Of a stretch of DNA of 64,000 bases, positions 27,054 through 35,931 are shown one piece after another. Under the pieces are notes generated by a model. It searched no databases. It was not told the origin of the DNA and worked only from the letters and a program-made list of their open reading frames with translations. The translations under genes and the position numbers were made by a program. The DNA lies in contig NZ_JACIDK010000001.1 of the NCBI RefSeq assembly GCF_014196295.1, forward strand, positions 972,785-1,036,784, given 5' to 3'. Origin of the DNA: Phenylobacterium haematophilum. Lineage in GTDB: Bacteria; Pseudomonadota; Alphaproteobacteria; Caulobacterales; Caulobacteraceae. Positions within the stretch are counted from its first letter, which is position 1. Every line of letters begins with the position of its first letter.

Positions 27054-27761
27054 CTAGGCTACGTTCTCATAGGCGCCGTTCTTCAGCATCGGCGTGCAAT
27101 GGCTGACGTTCAGCTCGGCGGCGATGTCGACGTCGAGAGCGTGTTCCTTCTCGATCAACTCCACGCCCGACCGGCAGGTCCGCAAGGTCGCCTCCAGGTG
27201 CGGCCGGGCGCTCAGGAACGCGTGGCGGGCGACGACCGCCTCCGGCTCGCCGTCGAATCCGATCGCCTCGATCACCGCCCCGGCCCCCAGCAGGTCTTCG
27301 ATCGCCGGCCGCAGCGAACCGTCAGGCCAGAGCTCTCCGGCCGGTACGACCGCAATGTCCCGCCCTTCGGCCAGCATCACCGCCTTGGCGGCCACCGCCG
27401 CGGCGTTGCGCAGGCAGCCGGCCAGCACCTTTGCCCGCCCGCAGGCCAGCGACAGTCGCGAACCGTTCGGCGACGGCAGCAACAGCCGCTCGCCCGGATT
27501 GAGCTTCATCAGGCTGGCCGGCGAAAGGCTCAGTTGCCCCCCGGCCTTGCGGCTGGCCGCCAGCCGCGCGCCAACCCGCTCGGCCTCGGCCCGGGCGGCG
27601 TCCTCGTCGCCATACGGGAAGGGATGGATTCGCGCCTGCCGATGCACCGCCACGTCGACCGCCGTCGAGAACGACAGCACGTCGACGACAACCACGACCG
27701 CAACGCGGTCCCGCAGCAGTTCGACGCCCTTCAGCCCCCACTCGCAATGAACCTTCTGCAT
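27054..27761 (-). CDS. comB: 2-phosphosulfolactate phosphatase family protein
   Basis: 235 residues from the ATG at 27761 (GGAGG upstream). The ComB signature is present: VVVVDVLSFSTAVDVAV, FPYGDEDAARAEAERVGA, LSPASLMKLNPGERLLLPSPNGSRLS and CLRNAAAVA. In methanogens ComB makes sulfolactate for coenzyme M; in bacteria the real substrate is usually unproven, and nothing else of a coenzyme M or sulfonate pathway is nearby. Converges on bacA with only 3 bp between stops. Confidence 0.85.
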   Translation of the reverse strand: MQKVHCEWGLKGVELLRDRVAVVVVVDVLSFSTAVDVAVHRQARIHPFPYGDEDAARAEAERVGARLAASRKAGGQLSLSPASLMKLNPGERLLLPSPNGSRLSLACGRAKVLAGCLRNAAAVAAKAVMLAEGRDIAVVPAGELWPDGSLRPAIEDLLGAGAVIEAIGFDGEPEAVVARHAFLSARPHLEATLRTCRSGVELIEKEHALDVDIAAELNVSHCTPMLKNGAYENVA

Positions 27762-27873
27762 CACGCGGCCTCCGGCCGTGATCGAACGCCGATCCGGGCG
27801 CGAATGCAAACGTCGCCATGGCCGCGCGCAGGCAGCGGGCCCGGGGGCGACGCTGCGTGGCGGATCGCGGAGG

Positions 27874-28996
27874 CTAGGCCTCCGCCCCCTCGCGGGTGTT
27901 GCCGACGCGCTGGGCGAGCGAGGCGCCCATGAACTCGTCGAGGTCGCCGTCCAGCACCCCTTGGGTGTCGGAGGTTTCGACGTTGGTCCGCAGGTCCTTC
28001 ACCATCTGATACGGCTGCAGAACGTAGCTGCGGATCTGATGACCCCAACCGATATCGGTCTTCTGCTCGTTCAGGGCGGCGGCCTCGGCCTCGCGCTTCT
28101 GCAGCTCCAGTTCATAGAGCCTCGCGCGCAGCATCTTCCAGGCTTCCTCGCGGTTCTGATGCTGCGAGCGGCCGCTCTGACAGGCCACCACCACGCCGGT
28201 CGGGGCGTGGGTCAGGCGGACGGCGGAGTCGGTCTTGTTGATGTGCTGACCGCCGGCGCCAGAAGCGCGGTAGGTGTCGGTGCGCACGTCGGCCGGGTTG
28301 ATGTCGATCTCGATGGTGTCGTCGACCACCGGATAGACCCAGACCGAGGCGAAGCTCGTGTGGCGCTTGGCGGCGGCGTCGTAGGGCGAGATCCGCACCA
28401 GGCGGTGGACGCCCGCCTCGGTCTTCAGCCAGCCATAGGCGTTCGGTCCCTTGATCTGCAGGGTGACCGACTTGATGCCCGCCTGTTCGCCCGCGGTTTC
28501 TTCGAGGAAGTCGACGCTCATCCCGTGGGCGTTGGCCCAGCGGGTGTACATCCGCATCAGCATTCCGGCCCAGTCGTTGGACTCGGTGCCGCCCGCGCCG
28601 GAGTTGATTTCCATGAAGGCGTCGTTGCCGTCGGCCTCGCCGGACAGCAGCGCTTCCAGCTCGGCGCGGGCCGCGCGTTCCTTGATCGCCTTCAGCTGCT
28701 CGCGGGCCTCGTTGAGGGTGGCTTCATCGCCCTCCTCGTCAGCCATCTCGGCATAGCCGACCGCATCGGCCAGATCGCGCTCAAGCGACTGCACCGCCTC
28801 CACGGAGGCGGCCAGCTTGGACCGTTCGCGGGTGATCGCCTGAGCGGCGGCCGCATCGTCCCACAGGGTGGGGTCTTCGACGCGGGCGTTCAGCTCATCG
28901 AGCTTTCTTAGGGCCGGTTCCCAGTCAAAGTCGCCTCCTGAGCAGTTCGATCGACTGCTCGATGTCGGCCTTCGAGGCCTCGACATCCGCTCTCAT
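27874..28996 (-). CDS. prfB: Peptide chain release factor 2 (programmed +1 frameshift)
   Basis: The true start is the ATG at 28996 with GGAG 6 bases upstream. It encodes [15 protein letters not shown] and on, and reaches an in-frame TGA at codon 24 (28927-28925). Translation continues in the +1 frame as [12 protein letters not shown] to give a 373-residue RF2. The domains are the N-terminal helical domain, the stop-codon recognition region and the catalytic GGQ motif in [20 protein letters not shown]. The release factor reads UGA and UAA, and the UGA at the shift site lets RF2 control its own synthesis. A call that ignores the shift would give a wrong N-terminus. It lies downstream of mrcA. 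Confidence 0.96.
28924..28939 (-). promoter_or_regulatory. RF2 programmed frameshift signal
   Basis: On the minus strand the order is AGGAGG (28939-28934), CGA, CTT (28930-28928), TGA (28927-28925), C. The internal Shine-Dalgarno is 3 nt from CUU, the same spacing as in the E. coli prfB signal, and CUU UGA C is the canonical slippery site. Confidence 0.95.
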
Positions 28997-29072
28997 GGGA
29001 ATCTCCGAAACCAGAAAAACTCTGGAAGTCGGGGCAGATAGCGCGCGCGGCGGCGCATGACAATGGCGGGCG

Positions 29073-31457
29073 CTAGTAGAGCCCGCTCATGTCGTCCTGC
29101 TTCTTCGGCGGAGGCGCAGCCGCCGGGGCCGGGCTGGTCAGCTGTCCGTCCGGCCAGACTTGGTTGTACGGCTGGGGCCCGCCTACCGGCATGCCGCCGG
29201 CCGGGGCCACGACCACCTTCGGCTCGGTGCCGGGCCGGAACGCCTCGCGGATGCCGCGCACGGTCGCGAACTTGGCGTTTTTCGGCGCCTTGAACTCGTC
29301 CTTCGGCAGGTCCTTGGTTGCGGCCTGCATGAACTCGATGAAGATCGGCACTGCGGCCTGGGTGCCGGTCTCGCCCTCGCCCAGGCTGCGGTTGTCGTCG
29401 AAGCCGACGAACACCCCAGCCACGATCTGCGGCGTGAAGCCGACGAACCAGGCGCTGCGGTACTCGTTGGTGGTCCCGGTCTTTCCGCCCACCGGACGGT
29501 TTAGCACCAGCGCCGAAGTCGCCGTGCCGCGCTGGACCACGCCCTGCAGCATCGAGGTCACCTGATAGGCCGTGATCGGGTCCATGACCTGCTCGCCGCC
29601 CGGTGCGATCCGCGGGCTCTCGTCGCCATTGAAGCCGGCCAGGCAGCGCGGGCAATCGCGCTTGTCGGCGCGGAAGATCGTCTCGCCGTTGCGGTCCTGG
29701 ACCAGCTCGATCAGATGCGGCTCGACCCGCCGCCCGCCATTGACGAACGACGCATAGGCCGCCGTGAGCTTGAACGGCGTGGTCTCGCCGGCGCCGAGCG
29801 CCATGGCCAGGACGTTGTCCATGCGCTTGGCGACGCCCATCTTGACGGCCAAGTCGCTGATCTTGCGCATGCCCACGCCCTGGGCCAGACGCACGGTCAT
29901 CGCGTTGCGCGACAGCTCCAGGCCTCGCCGCAGGGTGAGCGCGCCATAGTAGCGGCGGTTGTAGTTCTCAGGCGTCCAGTCTTGGCCGCCGGCGCCGCGC
30001 AGGGTGATCGCCGAGTCCATCACCACGCTGGACGGCGTGTAGCCGTTCTCCAGCGCCGCGGCGTAGACGATCGGCTTGAACGCCGAGCCGGGCTGACGCA
30101 TCGCCTGGGTCGCGCGGTTGAAGTTCGACAGCGAGAGCGAGTAGCCGCCCACCATCGCCAGCACCCGGCCGGAATAGGGCTCCATCGCCACCAGCGCGCC
30201 GTTGACCGCCGGGATCTGACGCAGCCGGAAGCCGCCGCCGCCCTCGACCGGCTCGACGAACACCAGGTCGCCGGACCGCAAGCCCTTGCCGGCCCGCGCC
30301 CACGCCACGTCCTGACCGACGATCGAGCCCGTGGTCCCCTCGCCCGCCACGCGCACCCGGACATTGCCGCCCGAGACGTCGGTGACCAGCGCCGCGCGCC
30401 AGGCGCGTCGTTCCGAGGGCGGGCTCTTCTGCTTGGCGACCGCTTCCCAGCCCTCGGCGGTGTCGACGTGGCCCCAGGCGCCGCGCCAGCCGTGGCGGCG
30501 GTCGTACTGTTCCAGGCCGTTCATCAGCGCCACCCGAGCCGCCGTCTGCAGCTCCGGGTCGAGGGTGGTGCGCATGTAGTAGCCGCCCTCGTTCAGACGC
30601 TGGCCCATGGTCGCCAGGCCCCGCCGACGCACTTCCTCGACGAAGAAGTCGGCGTCGCGGTACTTGGCGCGGGTCGGCGCCTTCTGGACCTTCAGGTCCT
30701 CGCGCTTGGCGGCTTCGGCCTCGGCGCGGCTCACCCAGCCGAGCTCGGCCATCTGGTCCAGCACCCAGTTGCGGCGGGCCATCGCCTGCGCCTTGCGGCG
30801 GATCGGGTGGTAGTTGTCCGGCCCCTTGGGCAGCGAGGCGAGATAGGCGCTCTCGGCCAGGGTCAGGTCGCTGATCGACTTGCCGAAATAGTTGTAGGCG
30901 GCCGCGCCGACGCCATAGGAGCGATAGCCCAGCCAGATCTCGTTCAGATAGAGTTCGAGGATCTGCTCCTTGTTCAGCGTCTTCTCCAGCCGCCCCGCCA
31001 GGATGGCTTCCTTGAGCTTGCGCCCGACCGTCGCCTCGCTGGTGAGCAGGACGTTCTTGGCGACCTGTTGCGTGATGGTCGAGCCGCCCTCGAGGCGGCG
31101 GCCGTTCACCGCGTTCATAACGTTCTTCATCATGGCCCGGGTCAGGCCCATGGCGTCGACGCCGCCGTGGCTGAAGAAGTTACGGTCCTCAGCGGCCAGA
31201 AACGCCTGGGCCAACTGCGGGGGCATGTTGTCGTACGGCACGTAGATGCGGCGTTCGCGCGAAAACTCGCCGATAAGCACCCCGTCCCAGGCGTACGCAC
31301 GCGTCGCGGTGGGCGGACGATAGTCGGCCAGGTCGGCGGCGTCGGGCATGTCGTGGAACAGCCAGGCGGCATAGATGGCGATGGCGAATCCCGCCAGCGC
31401 GACTGCGCTCAGCACGGTCACGCCGGCGATCGCGATCCATCTCTCGGGGGGCTTCAA
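29073..31457 (-). CDS. mrcA: Penicillin-binding protein 1A (bifunctional peptidoglycan synthase)
   Basis: 794 residues, class A PBP. One N-terminal membrane helix (about 8-32) precedes the GT51 glycosyltransferase domain (EDRNFFSHGGVD with its catalytic Glu, then GGSTITQQVAKN and RKLKEAILAGRLEK). An OB-like insert follows, then the transpeptidase with SxxK in GSAFKPIVYA, SRN in LELSRNAMT and KTGTT. The C-terminus is Pro/Ala-rich. It polymerises glycan strands and cross-links peptides at the inner membrane. Upstream amiC on the same strand is 100 bp away; prfB follows 76 bp downstream. Confidence 0.96.
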   Translation of the reverse strand: MKPPERWIAIAGVTVLSAVALAGFAIAIYAAWLFHDMPDAADLADYRPPTATRAYAWDGVLIGEFSRERRIYVPYDNMPPQLAQAFLAAEDRNFFSHGGVDAMGLTRAMMKNVMNAVNGRRLEGGSTITQQVAKNVLLTSEATVGRKLKEAILAGRLEKTLNKEQILELYLNEIWLGYRSYGVGAAAYNYFGKSISDLTLAESAYLASLPKGPDNYHPIRRKAQAMARRNWVLDQMAELGWVSRAEAEAAKREDLKVQKAPTRAKYRDADFFVEEVRRRGLATMGQRLNEGGYYMRTTLDPELQTAARVALMNGLEQYDRRHGWRGAWGHVDTAEGWEAVAKQKSPPSERRAWRAALVTDVSGGNVRVRVAGEGTTGSIVGQDVAWARAGKGLRSGDLVFVEPVEGGGGFRLRQIPAVNGALVAMEPYSGRVLAMVGGYSLSLSNFNRATQAMRQPGSAFKPIVYAAALENGYTPSSVVMDSAITLRGAGGQDWTPENYNRRYYGALTLRRGLELSRNAMTVRLAQGVGMRKISDLAVKMGVAKRMDNVLAMALGAGETTPFKLTAAYASFVNGGRRVEPHLIELVQDRNGETIFRADKRDCPRCLAGFNGDESPRIAPGGEQVMDPITAYQVTSMLQGVVQRGTATSALVLNRPVGGKTGTTNEYRSAWFVGFTPQIVAGVFVGFDDNRSLGEGETGTQAAVPIFIEFMQAATKDLPKDEFKAPKNAKFATVRGIREAFRPGTEPKVVVAPAGGMPVGGPQPYNQVWPDGQLTSPAPAAAPPPKKQDDMSGLY

Positions 31458-31557
31458 ACTGACCGACCTCCGCGGGGCGCGCCCCGTCCGCTAAAGGCTG
31501 GTCTAGCGTGCATCGCGCCGGGCGCCAACGGCCCTGCGTCGGCGTGGCGCGGCGGCG

Positions 31558-32751
31558 TCAGTTCGAGGCGAGCTTGGTCGGCTGGCCGAAGTAGTCGTCG
31601 ATGGCCTCGGCGACCGAACCCATCAGCCGGGTGCGCTTGCCCGGATCGCGCAGCACGGCCTCGTCGGCGGCGTTGGTCAGGAAGCCCATTTCCAGCAGAA
31701 CAGCCGGCACGTCTGGAGCCAGCAGCACCGCCAGGCCCGCCTCGCGGTGGCTGCGGCGCAGCAGCGGCTGATGGTCGCTGACCCGTTCCAGCAGCACCTC
31801 GGCGAAGGTCGCCGATCGATTGCGGGTCATGCGTTGGGTCAGGTCCAGCAGGATGGTCGAAACCCCATGATCACCATGGCTGCCGGCTTGCATGAACCAG
31901 TCGTCCTTGCTGACGAACTTGGCCGAGCGAGCCGTAGCGCGGTCGGCCAGCGTATAGACGCTGGCGCCGCGAAGCGACGGGTCGGTGCCGGAATCGGCGT
32001 GCAGCGAGATGAACAGGTCGGCGTCGGCCCGGCGGGCGATCTGCACGCGCACGGCGTGGTCGACATAGACGTCGGCGTCGCGGGTCATCACGACCTTGTA
32101 GCGGCCGCTCTTTTCCAGCTGGCTCTTCAGCGCCCGGGCTGCGGCCAGGGTGACGTCCTTTTCGTTGCCCTCAGCGCCCTTGGTGCCGGGATCCTTGCCG
32201 CCGTGGCCGGCGTCGATGACGATGACCTTCTTGAGGGGCAGCGCGACCTTGGTCGACTTGACCGGCGCTGAGATGAAGCGCGGACCGGCCGACGCCTGTG
32301 CGACCTTCACGCCCGACGGCGCCTTGGACGACAGGTCGATCACATAGCGATAGTTGGCGACGCCGTCGGCCGGCGGAAGCAGGAAGCGGCGCTTGATCAC
32401 CGCGTCGTCGGCCAGGTCGATGCGCAGGCGCGCGCCGCCGGCGGCGTCGTCCACGACCCAGGCCTTCACCAAACCGAGCCCGCCGCCCTGCAGCTGGCTG
32501 TCGACCGACACGCCCGGCAGGTTAACGACGACTCGCCGGTCGCCCTGCCCGTCGGAGGCCACCTTGCCGGTCGCCGACTTGTCGAGATCGATGACGATGC
32601 GGGTTTCGGCGCGGTCGCCGCCCAGGCGCACCTTAAGAATGTCGGCCTTGGCCCCTGCGGCCTGCGCTCCGGCGACGATCGCCAGGCAGCAGACCACTGC
32701 GCCGACAGCCGCCAGCACGCTTCGTCCGCCGATCCTGAACCTGCCGCCCAT
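31558..32751 (-). CDS. amiC: N-acetylmuramoyl-L-alanine amidase
   Basis: 397 residues from the ATG at 32751 (an upstream in-frame ATG at 32772 is the alternative). A Sec signal peptide (cut near AQAAGAKA, about residue 35) precedes an AMIN domain (RIVIDLDKSATG) and the Amidase_3 zinc domain, with VIDAGHGGKDPG (first His), EKDVTLAAA (Glu), SLHADS (second His) and VLLEMGFLTN (catalytic Glu). It cuts the lactyl-Ala bond to separate daughter cells, usually with an EnvC/LytM activator. It is divergent from rne across a region that holds a long dyad. Confidence 0.94.
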   Translation of the reverse strand: MGGRFRIGGRSVLAAVGAVVCCLAIVAGAQAAGAKADILKVRLGGDRAETRIVIDLDKSATGKVASDGQGDRRVVVNLPGVSVDSQLQGGGLGLVKAWVVDDAAGGARLRIDLADDAVIKRRFLLPPADGVANYRYVIDLSSKAPSGVKVAQASAGPRFISAPVKSTKVALPLKKVIVIDAGHGGKDPGTKGAEGNEKDVTLAAARALKSQLEKSGRYKVVMTRDADVYVDHAVRVQIARRADADLFISLHADSGTDPSLRGASVYTLADRATARSAKFVSKDDWFMQAGSHGDHGVSTILLDLTQRMTRNRSATFAEVLLERVSDHQPLLRRSHREAGLAVLLAPDVPAVLLEMGFLTNAADEAVLRDPGKRTRLMGSVAEAIDDYFGQPTKLASN

Positions 32752-33172
32752 ACGCGCAGCCCCGTTACACATTCTATACCGTCACACCCATATAGACCGC
32801 AGTGGCGTGGACAAACGGTTAACCGTCTACTTACGCCACCGCATTGCGGCGCGGCGGCTTTCCTTTTCGCCTCCAGTGTTGCAATGTCCGCCCCGCGCTG
32901 GACCGTGCGCGCCTTGCGTCGCAAGGTTGCGGCCCGCGTGACACAACCCCGCGTCGGCTTCGCCTCATTCGGCGACCACGCGCCATCCGATCCGCGCTTA
33001 ACGTTAGGCGCGCCTGGGAACACACCAATGGGCAGCGCCGCTCGAGCCCAATTTCGGCCTACCGCCCGCCTTGCCGCTTTCGGCATTGCGATGGGCGGTG
33101 GCGTGCGCGCCCTCCTGACAGACCGGCGGCGCCCGAGCCGAGAGTTCGCGGCGCGCCTCGGAGACGTACTTG
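32752..33172. other. 421-bp divergent intergenic region amiC-rne
   Basis: No gene is supported here. The amiC-proximal part holds the symmetric 38-bp dyad at 32802-32839. The rest (about 330 bp) is probably the long 5-prime untranslated leader of rne, as RNase E genes are commonly autoregulated through such leaders; I see TTAACGTTAG near 33000 and GGAG 10 bases before the rne ATG, but no certain promoter. Short open frames in this stretch show no credible protein features. Confidence 0.6.
32802..32839. promoter_or_regulatory. 38-bp nested dyad, candidate operator for amiC/rne
   Basis: GTGGCGT (32802-32808), six bases, the palindrome ACGGTTAACCGT (32815-32826), six bases, ACGCCAC (32833-32839). 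Both arms are perfect and the spacers are equal, so the whole element has exact two-fold symmetry apart from the spacers. It lies 51-88 bp from the amiC start and could bind a dimeric or tetrameric regulator of both genes. The central TTAACC resembles a CtrA half-site, but the family match is weak. Confidence 0.55.
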
Positions 33173-35815
33173 ATGTCCAAGAAGATGTTGATCGACGCCG
33201 CACACGCCGAAGAGACGCGTGTCGTGGTGGTCGACGGACCGCGTGTTGAAGAATTCGATTTCGAGAGCCAGAACCGAAAACAACTCAGAGGCAATATCTA
33301 TCTCGCCAAGGTGACGCGCGTTGAGCCGTCGCTTCAGGCTGCCTTTATCGAGTACGGCGGCAACCGCCACGGCTTCCTGGCCTTCAACGAAATCCACCCC
33401 GACTACTACCAGATCCCGGTCGCCGACCGCGAAGCGCTGATGCGTGAAGAGGCCGACGAAGAGGACGAAGTCGAATCGCGCGCCCGTTCGGGCGACGACG
33501 AGGACGAAGACGCCGTCGACGCCGACGACGACGACGTCATGGAAGAAGAAGTCGCGCGTCGCCGCCGTCGGCTGATGCGCCGCTACAAGATCCAGGAAGT
33601 GATCCGCCGCCGGCAGATCATGCTGGTCCAGGTCGTCAAGGAAGAGCGCGGCAACAAAGGCGCGGCCCTGACCACCTACCTCTCCCTGGCCGGCCGCTAC
33701 GGCGTTTTGATGCCGAACACGGCCCGCGGCGGCGGCATCAGCCGCAAGATCACCGCGGCCACCGACCGCAAGCGCCTGAAGGGCGTGGTCCAGAGCCTGG
33801 ACGTGCCGGAAGGCATGGGGCTGATCGTCCGCACGGCCGGCGCCAAGCGCACCAAGGCCGAGATCAAGCGCGACTACGAGTATCTCCTGCGCCTGTGGGA
33901 GAACATTCGCGACACCACGCTGCACTCCGTGGCCCCGGCCCTCATCTACGAGGAAGAGGACCTGGTGAAGCGGACCATCCGCGACCTCTACGACAAGGAC
34001 ATCGACGAGGTCTGGGTCGAGGGCGAGGCCGGCTTCAAGGAAGCGCGCGAGTTCATGCGCATGCTGATGCCGTCCCAGGCCAAAAAGGTGCAGCCGTACC
34101 GCGAAGCGACTCCGCTGTTCGTGAAGCACCGGGTCGAGGACCACCTCTCGCAGATCTATTCGCCCGTCGTGCCCCTGCGTTCGGGCGGCTACCTGGTGAT
34201 CAACCAGACTGAAGCCCTGGTCGCCATCGACGTGAACTCCGGCCGCGCGACGCGCGAGCGCAACATCGAGGCCACAGCCCTCAAGACCAACATGGAAGCG
34301 GCCGAAGAGGCCGCCCGCCAGTTGCGTCTGCGCGATCTCGCCGGCCTGATCGTCATCGACTTCATCGACATGGATGAGGCCAAGAACAATCGCGCCGTCG
34401 AAAAGAAGCTGAAGGACGCGCTGAAGGACGATCGCGCCCGCGTCCAGATGGGCAAGATCTCGACCTTCGGCCTGATGGAAATAAGCCGCCAACGCCGCCG
34501 CTCGGGCGTGCTGGAGGGCACGACCCACGTCTGCGAACATTGCGCCGGCACCGGCCGCGTGCGTTCGGTCGAGTCGAGCGCCCTGTCGGCTCTGCGCGCC
34601 GTCGAGATCGAGGCCCTGAAGGGCGGCGGCGAAGCCACCCTGAAGCTGCCGCGCGCCGTCGGGCTCTACATTCTCAATGAGAAGCGCAACCACCTGGCGC
34701 GCATCCACGAGAGCCTGGGCCTCTTCATCACCATCGTGATCGACGACGCCCTGGCCCATGCCGATCACGAGATCGAGCGCACGGCCAGCGAGACCCGGCC
34801 CGAGCACGCGGCCGTGCATCACGTCCCGCTGCAGCCCTACCAGCCGGTTGAAGACGATTTCGACGACGAAGCGTTTGAGGACGAAGAAGACGTCGAGGAA
34901 GACGAAGAAGACGCCGACATCGAGCGCGAGGCCACCGACGACGACGAGGCCGAGCACCGCTTCCAGGACCACGAGGCCGAAGGTGACGACCGCAACGGCC
35001 GTCGCGGCCGCCGCCGCCGCCGCCGCGGACGCCGTGATGGCGAGCCGGTCGAAGCGCGTGAGGGCGGCGAACGCCCGGCCCGCGAGCCTCGTGAAGACCG
35101 CGATGGCGACGGCGACGGCCGCCGCCGCCGCCGTGGTCGCCGCGGCGGTCGCCGGATGCGTGACGACGGTCGCCCGGCCGACATGTTCGCCTGGACCCGC
35201 CCGTGGGTGCCGTACGGCGACGATCCCTTTGTCTGGCACGATCCGTCGGAAGACTTCCCGGCGGCTCGCGCTCCGGCGCCCGCTCCGGCGAATGACGTCG
35301 CTCCTGCTCCGGCCGCAGCGGCCGAGGTGATCGCTCCTGCGCCGAGCGTGAGCGACGAGCAGCCGCACGTCGAACTGGACGTCTGGGTCGAACTGCCGGC
35401 GGTCGAAGACAAGCCGAAGAAGAGCCGTTCGCGCCGCGGTCGCGGTCGCGGCAAGGCCGAAGCGGGTGAGGCCGCCGAAGCAGAGGTGACCACAGAAGCG
35501 CCCGAGATCGTCGAGGTCGGCGAGGTTGTGGAAGCCGTCGCCGAACCGGAACCGGTCGCCGAGCCTGTCGCGGAGCCCGAGGCCAAGCCGGCCAGGAAGC
35601 CACGTGCGCGCCGCACCAAGGCCGCCGCCGCCGCTGAGGCGGTGATCGAAGCGGCCCCCGAGGCCGTCGTCGAGGCGGCTCCGGAGCCGGCTCCCGCTCC
35701 GGAACCCGAGTCTGAGCCCGCACCGGCGCCTGCGCCGGTCGCGCGTCAGCCAGATCCGAACGAGATCGTCGCCCCGCCGCCGGTCCCGAAGAAGGGCTGG
35801 TGGCGTCGGGGCTGA
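33173..35815 (+). CDS. rne: Ribonuclease E
   Basis: 880 residues. An S1 domain (about 36-140) is split by an acidic insertion (EEADEEDEVES to DDDDVMEEE) and a basic helix, typical of alphaproteobacterial RNase E. The DNase I-like catalytic site has Asp353 (AIDVNSGRAT) and Asp396 (VIDFIDMD), and the Zn-link is Cys454-Cys457 (CEHC). After about residue 550 the tail is disordered: acidic runs, an RRRRRRGRRDGE RNA-binding patch, Ala/Pro/Glu repeats, and a final KKGWWRRG that matches the PNPase-docking motif known from Caulobacter RNase E. It is the degradosome scaffold. GGAG lies 10 bases before the ATG at 33173. Confidence 0.97.
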   Translation: MSKKMLIDAAHAEETRVVVVDGPRVEEFDFESQNRKQLRGNIYLAKVTRVEPSLQAAFIEYGGNRHGFLAFNEIHPDYYQIPVADREALMREEADEEDEVESRARSGDDEDEDAVDADDDDVMEEEVARRRRRLMRRYKIQEVIRRRQIMLVQVVKEERGNKGAALTTYLSLAGRYGVLMPNTARGGGISRKITAATDRKRLKGVVQSLDVPEGMGLIVRTAGAKRTKAEIKRDYEYLLRLWENIRDTTLHSVAPALIYEEEDLVKRTIRDLYDKDIDEVWVEGEAGFKEAREFMRMLMPSQAKKVQPYREATPLFVKHRVEDHLSQIYSPVVPLRSGGYLVINQTEALVAIDVNSGRATRERNIEATALKTNMEAAEEAARQLRLRDLAGLIVIDFIDMDEAKNNRAVEKKLKDALKDDRARVQMGKISTFGLMEISRQRRRSGVLEGTTHVCEHCAGTGRVRSVESSALSALRAVEIEALKGGGEATLKLPRAVGLYILNEKRNHLARIHESLGLFITIVIDDALAHADHEIERTASETRPEHAAVHHVPLQPYQPVEDDFDDEAFEDEEDVEEDEEDADIEREATDDDEAEHRFQDHEAEGDDRNGRRGRRRRRRGRRDGEPVEAREGGERPAREPREDRDGDGDGRRRRRGRRGGRRMRDDGRPADMFAWTRPWVPYGDDPFVWHDPSEDFPAARAPAPAPANDVAPAPAAAAEVIAPAPSVSDEQPHVELDVWVELPAVEDKPKKSRSRRGRGRGKAEAGEAAEAEVTTEAPEIVEVGEVVEAVAEPEPVAEPVAEPEAKPARKPRARRTKAAAAAEAVIEAAPEAVVEAAPEPAPAPEPESEPAPAPAPVARQPDPNEIVAPPPVPKKGWWRRG

Positions 35816-35836
35816 CCCCGGACTGTGACAACGGAG

Positions 35837-35862
35837 ACCGGCTCGCCTCTGCGAGCCGGTTT
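35837..35862 (+). terminator. Terminator-like hairpin after rne
   Basis: ACCGGCTCGC (35837-35846) pairs perfectly with GCGAGCCGGT (35851-35860) over CTCT, followed by TTTCC counted from 35860. The stem is strong and the T-tract short. Confidence 0.65.
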
Positions 35863-35931
35863 CCAGTCCGTCTGAAGCGCGTTAGGCTTCGAACACTGGG
35901 GCTTTGCGGGGGGCGCTTGGAGTTGTTCGGC

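Noticed and set aside
32844..33249. Plus-strand short frames upstream of rne
   Set aside because: Overlapping each other and the rne start, Arg-rich, with no SD; more likely the untranslated leader.
33059..35368. 769-codon open frame opposite rne
   Set aside because: Low-complexity shadow of the Ala/Glu/Arg-rich RNase E tail; rne is certain.
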